Shown here in pieces: positions 12,701 to 20,830 of a DNA stretch of 64,000 bases. Each line of letters opens with the position of its first letter. Positions within the stretch are counted from its first letter, which is position 1. Under the pieces are notes generated by a model. It was not told where the DNA came from. It saw nothing but the letters and a program-made list of their open reading frames with translations, and ran no database searches. The stretch covers positions 62,001 to 126,000 of the forward strand of contig VDMD01000015.1 of the NCBI GenBank assembly GCA_007026445.1. The letters are read 5' to 3'. The stretch is from Schizophyllum amplum (Eukaryota; Basidiomycota; Agaricomycetes; Agaricales; Schizophyllaceae). A program made the translations under genes and the position numbers.

Positions 12701-13656
12701 TGCATGGAGGGGCTGCCGGACAAGGAGCTCCTCTTGCGCAAGGCAGGGGCGCGCGACTGCCTGCAGCTTCTTCGCAAGAAGCTTCACGCAAAGCAGTACT
12801 ACATCGAGTTTCGCAACAAGAGCCTGACTGGGCAGAAGGCAAACACGCGTGCCCACACCATGCTCGCCACGCTCCAAGAACGAATCGACTATGACGCGGA
12901 GGCGTACCGCGCTGCACGTCAGGCCATTCTGAGCCTACTCAACGTCGACGCACACCCCGACTATCCACCCCTCCTCGCCAAGGACCTACAGCTGGAGGGC
13001 GAGCTGAAGGATAACGACGATGACGCAGCGCGTCGAATGGCTGCAGCAGGGAGGCAGCGCTCGCGCCACATCCACGTCTCAACAAGCAAACACACGATGT
13101 CCTGGATTTGGACAGCCAACGGGGTCTATTCGGATACGACCGTCGATAAGGACGAGGTGGAGAAAAGTGAGTATACATCACCCCTGTACGGATTGCGCGT
13201 TCTAACAAGTATTCAGCTATCCAGCATCTCTGGGCCCGGGCCATGGCACGCAAGGATCGATGGGTCGAGGAGGCCGAACTCCTCCGCGAAGACATGCGCC
13301 GTTGCCTCCGTAGTCTGGAGGTGGAGGCGAAGACGTGGCGCCAGCGTGCCGACGTCGAGCTCGGGCGCGGCGCGGGATATTCTTCGGGCACCCGCGCATA
13401 CGCTTTGAAGCACGAGGCGCTATGGCTGCAGGTCCGGGACCACTTCCGCAGCGTCTGGAATCTGCCGATGGGAAAAACCAAGCGACGGATCTTCGAACGA
13501 TGGCAGCAACTGAACGAGAATGCTGAGGTATGGCTGGCGGAGTCGCAGGCCCTGCTCGGCTTTGAAGAGACGGATGAGGGCAAGGGCGATGGAGTTGCGC
13601 AGCAAGGCGGAATCGACACGGCCAGCGCGTCGACAATCCCTGCACCCGGCGTGTAG
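9752..13656 (+). CDS. KDZ-family transposase with CxC cysteine-cluster domain
   Basis: Eleven exons splice cleanly in frame: 9752-10075, 10125-10469, 10518-10886, 10935-11128, 11184-11346, 11398-11546, 11598-11992, 12042-12218, 12268-12402, 12460-13166 and 13217-13656. The N-terminal part has a cysteine cluster (CTTCHLRYC, then CCWTCGDFLQCADCC and RHRTMPLHVIQ, then GHGGLPCVCP) typical of the CxC domains linked to KDZ elements. The RNase H-like transposase core shows the expected acidic residues in FDANFRLKNL, VSYDIGCQF and DGEAIECIW, together with the HGGIHEEIC motif. The C-terminal 350 residues are helical and charged. No stop or frame break was found, so it may encode an active enzyme. I did not find terminal inverted repeats around it. 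Confidence 0.9.
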
Positions 13657-13789
13657 TTCGCGCCACGGGTAAACCGCTTGGAGTTCTCACCGCACTGGGA
13701 ACTCGCGGCTTTGCCCTTGGTGTGGATTAGTGCGCGGTGTGGGAATCGGGCCCCGTTTACGAGGAGCGACACGCTGAAAGGGCGCAGCG

Positions 13790-14290
13790 GACGAGTTTCG
13801 AGGCCGCAGGAGCATCGCCGTGGCAGACGTGTGCCTCCGGGAGGGACGCGCGAGCACCGGTTAAGTGGCCCCCGCACGCCGGCAAGGTCTATCGAGTGGC
13901 TTTTGCGGCCCCTGGAGCATCGCGGAGGCCGCTGCACGTCGCCGGGAGGGTCGAGGGAGCGCGGGCGAGGCCGACGCGCGCTACCGGGAGGGACGCGCGC
14001 TACCGGGAGGGCCGCGCGAGCGCCAGTGAAGCAGCACCCGTACGCCGGCAAGGTCGATCGAGGAGCTTTTGCGGCCCCTGGAGCATCACGGAGGCCGCTG
14101 CACGTCGCCGGGAGGGTCGAGGGAGCGCGGGCGAGGCCGACGCGCGCTACCGGGAGGGCCGCGCGAGCGCCAGTGAAGCGGCACCCGTACGCCGGCAAGG
14201 TCGATCGAGGGGCTTTCGCGGCCCCTGGAGCATCGCGGAGGCCGCCGCACGTCGCCGGGAAGGTCGAGGGAGCGCGGGCGAACCGGGAAG
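13790..14290. repeat. GC-rich tandem repeat, unit about 147 bp
   Basis: The block GGCAAGGTCKATCGAG..GCGGCCCCTGGAGCATC recurs at 13881, 14047 and 14194. The spacings are 166 and 147 bases. The 19-base excess in the first unit is an internal duplication of GCTACCGGGAGGGMCGCGC near 13979-14016. A weaker partial copy lies near 13800. It starts about 130 bases after the KDZ stop codon. Open frames on both strands come from the GC content and repeat structure, so no gene is called. Confidence 0.75.
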
Positions 14291-14584
14291 GTTGATTTGT
14301 GTACTACGGAGCGCGACGCTGCGCCTGCGCACCCGTCCCGGGACGTGCGGAGGCGCGTAGGCGCGTATAGGCGCTGTTTTATGGTACTCACGCGCGCGGA
14401 AAATGCCGGATTTGATCGCAATGGCTTTCATTTCGTATATATACCGGTCTGCCATCAATACAGACCTGTCTGAGGCATATAACCTCTATAAAAGGCCTAA
14501 ACCTGCCTGAAATGGCTCAAACAATAGATTATTCCTGGTATATGCCAAAAATGGGGAAAACACTGGTTACAACGAGAAAAGCTG

Positions 14585-14645
14585 CGCAACCAAGGTCTGG
14601 TTAGATTCATGCTCAGAGCAAAGTCATTCGCTGGTTAGATCCATC
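14585..14645 (-). repeat. Dispersed repeat, copy B
   Basis: The reverse complement matches 735-795 (see copy A). It lies just downstream, in transcription sense, of the hAT transposase remnant, but there is no proof it belongs to that element. Confidence 0.45.
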
Positions 14646-14658
14646 ACATTAGGGAATC

Positions 14659-15010
14659 TCATACATCGTTGGGTGGCAAAACTGCGGAAAGCATGAGTAA
14701 GAGGGGAAGGGCAGAGTCCAAAGACTCACTCATAGCGATGCGGTAGACATCCGAACCATCAGTAAGAGCATAATACCGGTTAAGAGTGCGTTTTGCAACC
14801 GTGACTGCCGCCCGGATAGCACGGGGCCGCGCGGTGTCATGTTCGGCAGTGGTGAGCATCATATCGATATCGTCCATGACAGGGATGACGGCGGCGAGGT
14901 TTGACAAGATGCCATCACGAGAGAAGAACAAGGTCGCATCCTTGAAAGCCTGCAAATAACGTAAGCATTCTCATAAGAAAACAGGCAAAGAGACGTACAG
15001 CCAGAATGTC
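14659..15010 (-). pseudogene. hAT-family transposase fragment
   Basis: On the minus strand a conserved hAT segment is readable: FKDATLFFSRDG, LAAVIPVMDDIDMMLTT, AIRAAVTVAKRTLNRYY and YRIAM. A GTGAGT..GCAG intron (14682-14729) and another at about 14955-15003 (GTACGT..GCAG) are still recognisable. After the last splice only LPPNDV follows before a stop, whereas the family normally continues for well over 100 residues. The 5' side ends abruptly in DILA exactly where the 15011-16211 element begins. It is a relic, not a working gene. Confidence 0.75.
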
Positions 15011-16211
15011 TAGGGAAAGGCAGGGGTCTACCCCCGGGTTTTTGGGGCCGACCCGTACCCGTACCCTCACCAAACCCATACCCGCAGCGCGGGTAGGGTA
15101 CGCGGGTTTCTGCGGGTTACCCGCGGGTTGCAGGCTAACCCGCCTTTGGGGCCTCGTAAAGGACTTGTAAAATAGCATTATATTATTCTTTGATCCGTAC
15201 ATATAATGGTAGATGCAGGGGAGGGGGGGTTATGCCGGACGATGCTGCGTGAACGCGAGCGGCGCGTCGATCAACGTGTAGCAGCCCCTTGCGCAGAAAC
15301 ACGTGCGGCGATCAGCAATTGTGTGGTTGGGGTGGGCATAGGCAGGATGGTTGGCACGCGCGGTCGATGTTGACTGTTGTATCAATGCGTCTTGGGCACG
15401 TTCGCGAGGGCGGAGAGCCCCCAGTTGTGCAGGCCCGCCAAGTACCGCACCGCGAATGCCCGGTGCGATGAGTACTCTAGCAGTGGGCGCTTGTCAGGGT
15501 GCACAGCTGGGGTAGGGGGGAGGGTATTGCCCAGCTTGAAGGGACGCGCAAGGCTGCTGCTCGATGTGTCACCGCGCGGCGCGCAGGCGTTGCCATGCAG
15601 CGGTAGAGAGTGCAGAGCGGACGCTCGCGCGCCAGCTGCTATTTGCACGCGGTATTAGCTGTACAGTACGACGTTAGCCATATGACCAAGTGCAGGGCAT
15701 GGCCACGCACCTGCAGCGCGTCCGCGCAGCGGCCCGCGCTCTTGAGCGCGTCATCCCCTCTGTCGACGCCGCGGTGGGCCTTGGCGTCAAAAAAATACTT
15801 TACGGGCAGTCTAGATCTCAGTAGATGTGAGGGATGAGGACGGAGAGGTACAGGGCCAGCCGGAGACGCTGTGGTGGTCATGGTTGAAGGAGAACAAGCG
15901 TTGATCGCAAGAGTCGGCAGCCCGGGCCGTATTGCCGAGCCTCGCCGCCAACGCGCCGCCTCGCATTTCTGATTGTTCTCGAGCTCCTGTCGGAGTGTTG
16001 AAGAATGAATGTGGATACAGCAAGATACAGCACTGTTATATTGACAAAAAGAAGACTACAAGATCAAAATGGCTGATTTTTTACGGGTTTGCATAGGGTT
16101 TCCCGCGGGTTGACCTCGGGTTGACGGGTCAGCGAATTGCGACCCGTACCCGACCCCCGTGTACCCGTACCCGTGTACCCGGCGGGTTACCCAAACCCCT
16201 GCCTTTCCCTA
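15011..16211. mobile_element. 1.2-kb non-autonomous TIR element (hAT-like ends)
   Basis: The ends are perfect 17-base inverted repeats: TAGGGAAAGGCAGGGGT at 15011-15027 and its reverse complement at 16195-16211. Both arms carry subterminal clusters of ACCCGTACCC / CGGGTT words (about 15050-15150 and 16085-16190), as expected for transposase-binding arrays. The interior has no convincing gene. The TIR shares 15 of 17 bases with that of the 416-bp element at 17307, which has an 8-bp hAT-size target duplication. No target duplication is visible here: the flanks are AGAATGTC on the left and CACGTGGA on the right. Confidence 0.75.
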
Positions 16212-17306
16212 CACGTGGAGGGGGAGGGGGGGAGGGATAACAGCCCTAAGTCGAAAAGCGACCCGCGGTGTTTCTTTGCAATCCCGCTCCCCCCTTGAAA
16301 AGAACCACATTTTTGTATTGAAAGCATCCTTATCTACAAGTCTCTTCTACAAAATGAAGTCACAGCACCACGCTACGGGAGGTACGGAGGAGAACAAAAG
16401 GGAACCACAAGAACGACCAATTTGGCAGGGAGTAAACAAGACCAAATATGCCGGATCCGTTTGCGGGCGGTGCCCACTACCACTGTTCGTGTCGAAATTC
16501 TGGCTGGCCCTCTGCAAAGCCCTAGGCATCCAAAGCAACCTATCAACTGCCTACCACCCCAGACCGACAGCCAGACAGAACGAGTCAACCAGATGTTAGA
16601 GCAGTAAGTACCTATGCACCTATGTCAACTACGAACAAGACGACTGGGTCCCTCAACTACCGATCACCGAGTTCGTCTACAACGACACGGAGAACATGTC
16701 TACGGGTGTCACCCCATTCTTCGCAAACAAGGGCTATCACCCTCGTCTTACTGTTGCATTTGACAACATCAAAAACCACCGCGCAAACCTCGTCGCCCAA
16801 GAACTCCAAGATCTGCAGACACATCTCAAAAGCGAGATCGCGGTGGCCAACGAAGTGTTGAAGAAATATGCTGCTGCGTCACGCGAGGACGCCCCACAGC
16901 TCAAAGTCAGTGACCGCGTCATGCTCAATATGACGAACGTGAAGACAAAACGTCCAATGAAGAAACTCGATTACCGCCGCGTGGGACCATTCGAGATCAT
17001 CCAACATCCAACGCGTTGGCACCCACGCGTGTAAGCTCAAACTCCCAAAGCAGCTCAGTAATCTACACCCCGTCTTCCACGTCCACCTCCTTGAACCGGT
17101 CACTGACGACACCTTCGCTCAACGTCCACCAGAAGAGTTACCGCCAGTCGAACTCAACAACGAAGGCGAGCCGCAGCTCGAGATCAACAAGATCCTTGAT
17201 GTTCACGCGTTCGGGAGGGGAAAAATGCGACATATCGAGTACCTCATCAACTATAAGGGATTTGGGCCGGAGGAACGTGAATGGGTTGCAAAAAAGCACG
17301 TACACA

Positions 17307-17722
17307 TAGGCAATGGCAGGGGTCAGGGTAACCCCACAGGGTTGCGCACCCCAACCCAGTGGGGTCAGGGTGCGGGTCAGCCAGGTGGTGACCCCACACC
17401 CCGGCAAACCCCTTAAGCCAGAAGGGGGTCCAACGATGAGTCCGAGCTCAAGGAGGGTTGGGACAGTATTTGTAGAAAGTAGTCTTTATCATCTGAATGC
17501 GAGGTCTGTACATACAATGGGGATCTCGGAGCACCTTCCTTTTTCGTGCACCCTTGCCAGGGTGCACGAAAAAGGCAACCGCTTTGACAAAAACCCGGGG
17601 TTAACCCGCTGACCCCGCTGACCCCGCAAAGACCCCACACCCTTGCGCGGGGTCTCGACCTTGTGGGGTCGGGGTGCGGGTTGGTGCTGGGACACCCGGG
17701 GTTGCACCCGTGCCACTGCCTA
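17307..17722. mobile_element. 416-bp hAT-like non-autonomous element with 8-bp target duplication
   Basis: The left end TAGGCAATGGCAGGGGT (17307-17323) matches the reverse complement of 17706-17722 at 15 of 17 positions. The element is flanked by perfect 8-bp duplications CGTACACA at 17299-17306 and 17723-17730, the size made by hAT transposases. It interrupts the chromodomain of the host retrotransposon, whose reading continues in frame on the far side if the element and one duplication are ignored. It carries no gene. GGGGTC/GACCCC words are frequent near both ends, and a perfect hairpin lies inside. Confidence 0.88.
17538..17575. repeat. Perfect 17-bp inverted repeat with 4-base loop
   Basis: CCTTTTTCGTGCACCCT at 17538-17554 is followed by TGCC and then by its exact reverse complement at 17559-17575. 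It lies inside the 416-bp hAT-like element, roughly in the middle. It could form a cruciform or an RNA hairpin. Confidence 0.85.
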
Positions 17723-17959
17723 CGTACACACCACAAAGCTAGTCAATGTGTTCCACAAAAGCCACCTGCGAAAACCGCGTACTGTCGCCGAAGCCGACAC
17801 CCAAAAGCTCACGGGACGGAAGGGGGGGAGAAAGACCACAAACACCAAAATTTAGTAACGACATTTCCATTTTATTCCCATTTCCACACTGCCATCATCG
17901 TCATTCCTTACTTCTCAATTATCGGTGCCATAATTCCATACGACCTTTACATACAAGAC

Positions 17960-18321
17960 TGTTAGGACCCAGTCGAAGATGCGGTCCGATGACCGTCAAC
18001 AGCGCAGACACGTGAAACGGCGAGGGCTGTACTCGGCGGGACGTGGATGAACCAAAGGCAGAAAGCGAAGAGAATCGAGAACAAGAGACGAGAGGCGAGA
18101 CGAAACCAGACAGGAAGCAGAAGAGAATCAATGGGCCATGCAACTAGAATACTAAATCTAAGGGTACAACAGAGGCTGAGCTGTACCTATATACCCTAGA
18201 GCCTCAAGGCAAACATGTGATCAGTATGAAGTGTAGGTCCAGTGGGTGAGTATAGGTCCAGTAGGTGACTATGGGTGGCTATAGGTGAGTGTGACAGAAG
18301 GGAAAGTGACGGGTCATAACA
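17960..18321. mobile_element. Solo LTR (362 bp) with 5-bp target duplication
   Basis: The sequence begins TGTTAGGACCC and ends GGGTCATAACA, the short inverted ends (TGTTA..TAACA) typical of LTRs. It is flanked by perfect 5-bp duplications AAGAC at 17955-17959 and 18322-18326, the size made by retroviral-type integrase. No internal retrotransposon sequence lies inside, so it is a solo LTR left by LTR-LTR recombination. Confidence 0.85.
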
Positions 18322-18417
18322 AAGACACGTACATATCCTCCTTTCACAAGTACATACTAACCTTCCTCCTACCTACTATCAACACCCCCGAGACAAACAA
18401 GCTCCACCCACACTCAT

Positions 18418-19110
18418 CTACACACTCTCCGACCCCCCATTACCGGCAGACGAACCCAACGACGCAGCCACGGCAGACGGCAACCCGAGACCAACAGCCT
18501 CCGACGCAACGGGACCCTCAGCCAACAGCCCCGTAGCGTCCTCGGACGCCATGCGAAGCGCGCGATAGTGCCCCTGAACACGGCGACGCAGACGCTCCGG
18601 GACGCGCGACGACAAAACGTCCTCGATGACGAGACACAACTGGCAACGAAGACGACACGCCTCCTCCACATCCTCCTGCCTCAGACGAGCGTTATCCGAA
18701 CGCAGAAACACATTGTCCCTCTCGGCAGCGCGACACCACTCGCCGGCCCAACGCAACTCCTCTAGACACACACTAGCAGTGGACTGAAGCACATCATAGC
18801 AGCGGCGTAGATCCTGACAACTCGCGGTGAGCTGGGCAAACTCTAGGATAGTATCTTCCTGTTCCTTTGTGAGGCGCCTATAGTCGTCGGTCATCTCCCC
18901 CGTGGCAACGACCATCGCATCGCAGGCACCCTTGACCTGACGGAGGGCGCCCTCGAGCTCCGTTATGTGCATCTGACGTTCTACGAGAAGGGCCTCGGTG
19001 CGTTCCAAGAGGGCCTTGTGGCTATCCAGTTGAGTGCGGAGGGCCACATTATCCGCACACGCGTTCGAGACTGCCTGGGCCAACTCGCAATCCGGACGGG
19101 ACCATGACAA
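18418..19110 (-). CDS. Possible coiled-coil protein among retrotransposon remnants
   Basis: A single uninterrupted frame of 230 codons starts MSWSRPDCELAQAV. Residues 10-170 have strong heptad and charge patterning (LERTEALLVERQMHITELEGAL, then YRRLTKEQEDTILEFAQL), which predicts a long coiled coil. The tail is Ser/Ala/Gly-rich. It lies between a solo LTR and a second LTR and runs opposite to the local retrotransposon remnants. I do not recognise the family. It may be a gag-like or accessory frame of a decayed element, or chance. Confidence 0.35.
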   Translation of the reverse strand: MSWSRPDCELAQAVSNACADNVALRTQLDSHKALLERTEALLVERQMHITELEGALRQVKGACDAMVVATGEMTDDYRRLTKEQEDTILEFAQLTASCQDLRRCYDVLQSTASVCLEELRWAGEWCRAAERDNVFLRSDNARLRQEDVEEACRLRCQLCLVIEDVLSSRVPERLRRRVQGHYRALRMASEDATGLLAEGPVASEAVGLGLPSAVAASLGSSAGNGGSESV

Positions 19111-19749
19111 GCCTAGCCAGTGAAGTCAGGACGGGAGATCAACGCAACGCAAGGGGTACGAACCGACGAAGCAGTGGTCCCCCCTTCGACGGAAATGACG
19201 GCGGCAGCACCGCGCACAGCCACGGAGTACGAGGGGGGAGGGACAGCGAACAACATGGACTCCTCCGCGCCGAGAAGGGGACCGATTGTCAAAATTGCTA
19301 TACCGGCAGGGCATCAGACCACCCACTTCCCAAGAGACGAAATCCCTACACTCATGGATACTGGGAAAGACCGATCCCATTGACGCTGTAACGAGAGGCA
19401 ACGGGTGCGACTGGAGCGGCACCGAGGACTTGGGGAGGGGACCCAGCTGGGGAGGCATACCCGCCCCCAGAAGCAACTGGAACGGCTCTTGCAAAGCACG
19501 TAGGGAGGACGGAGAAACAGACATTGGATGGGGGCAGGAAGACCAGACGAGGGTGAAACCAGGGAGACCCGACGAACTTTCTATCAGCCACCACGCCGTT
19601 AACGCGCCGCAACCGCACGGCCTGGAGCAGAAGGTCAAAACCCGGACCGAGAAACTACTCGCATACAACAGTCCCCCGGGGTCCACCCTCCGATCCATGC
19701 AACAACCAGGACTCACAACTCGGGGAGTCGTTCTAGAAGGGGGGGGTAC

Positions 19750-20084
19750 TGTCATGACTCATTACTTTCCCTTCTCCATTGTTCACCCTCATTAGGACTC
19801 TACCACATGGCTACTATATATCCCTTACACGCTACATACACGAGGTTCCTTAGACTTGATATATTTGTTAACCTTGACATTCACTCGACATTGCCCCAAG
19901 CTCTGTTCGTAAACCAGGCTTGCACCAACGTTGCCTGCCGTCAACTACGTGTATCCTCGATTCTCACCAATCTACTCATTCGACTCACCTGCCGTGTCTT
20001 GCTGTGCTCGCCGATCGGGACTTGTCTCACTCGCCTAGCTCAACCTTCGCCGCTTCCTTTCGAGCGTCTAGTCAAGCCCTAACA
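19750..20084 (+). mobile_element. Probable LTR of a gypsy-type element
   Basis: A polypurine tract (AGAAGGGGGGGG, 19733-19746) stands just before TGTCATGACTC at 19750, the usual junction between a retrotransposon's internal region and its 3' LTR. The proposed end is GCCCTAACA at 20084, giving TG..CA ends and 335 bases. A TATATA stretch occurs near 19816. No target duplication is seen, and the DNA downstream is an unrelated pol fragment, so the 3' boundary is less certain than the 5' one. Confidence 0.5.
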
Positions 20085-20512
20085 CCGCCGACCAGTGCAT
20101 CAAGCTCCTGAAAGAGGCCCGCGGGGATGCCGTTCACGCCTTGGAGCTCGCCAAGAAGCACCAGCAGGAACGGCATACACACGGTAATGCCCCTCCCTCA
20201 CGCTTCGAAGTGGGTGACCGTGTCTGGTTCAATGCAAAGAACGTGAACATCAAGGTTCCCAGTTGCAAGCTCGGCGCTTGCTACCTTGGCCCCTTCTCAA
20301 TCAAGGAGAAGGTTGGAGATCTCGCGTACAGGCTCGAACTCCCCCTCGATCACAAGGGCATCCATGATGTCTTCCGCATCGACAAGTTGACCCCCTGGAA
20401 GGGCAACAATGTCAACGGTGAAACTCCACAGCCGCCCGAACCGGTGGAAGTGGAAGGCAAGGAGGAATACCAGGTAGGCCGCACCTTCATCCATTCTCAC
20501 ACTTCAGACTAG
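20085..20512 (+). pseudogene. Second Ty3/gypsy pol fragment (integrase C-terminus)
   Basis: The plus-strand frame reads LLKEARGDAVHALELAKKHQQ, FEVGDRVWFNAKNVN, then the GPF module LGPFSIKEKVGDLAYRL and FRIDKLTPWKGNNVNG. This is the region between integrase and chromodomain of chromoviruses. It stops at SHTSD before any chromodomain. It is a different subfamily from the copy at 16.4-17.9 kb, to judge by the GPF-module sequence. It is truncated at both ends. Confidence 0.75.
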
Positions 20513-20830
20513 ATATGGCACATTGGTATAGATGATATGGCTATATACTGTGAGTATGCAGCACAGCTACACATGATGGGAATCAAGATATACACAGCGG
20601 TAGTGATGCGGGAAGGTGACATGGGACGGTGCAGCGATATGTGTACAAGGGCGACAGGTGATCTGTGCAATATGAAAGTGAGGGGCATCCGAACAAATCT
20701 GATATAAAGCCCAAGGACCTTTGTAGTATAGAGAGCGGGTGTGGTTGATAAGAGGGGTCGTAGTTGGGAGGGCAACTGTGTCTAGTGTGGTGCGCACATA
20801 CGAGATAGTGAGGATGTACACTGAGATCGT

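Larger units (their letters stand above)
16440..17853 (+). pseudogene. Ty3/gypsy chromovirus pol fragment (integrase to chromodomain)
   Basis: The plus strand carries the C-terminal half of a retrotransposon integrase: FVSKFWLALCKALGIQS, then, after a frame change near 16560, QTDSQTERVNQMLEQ, then WVPQLPITEFVYND. The GPF module YRRVGPFEII follows, and after another frame change a chromodomain-like end (MRHIEYLINYKGFGPEEREWV). Its tail (TTKLVNVFHKSHLRKPR) resumes at 17731 after the inserted element at 17307-17722. Frame changes and the missing gag, protease and reverse transcriptase show that it is dead. The part upstream of 16440 is lost or replaced. Confidence 0.8.

Noticed and set aside
13678..14360. 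Long overlapping open frames on both strands
   Set aside because: They coincide with the GC-rich 147-bp tandem repeat; the protein is repetitive (RREGRGS-type) and differs between strands only by composition.
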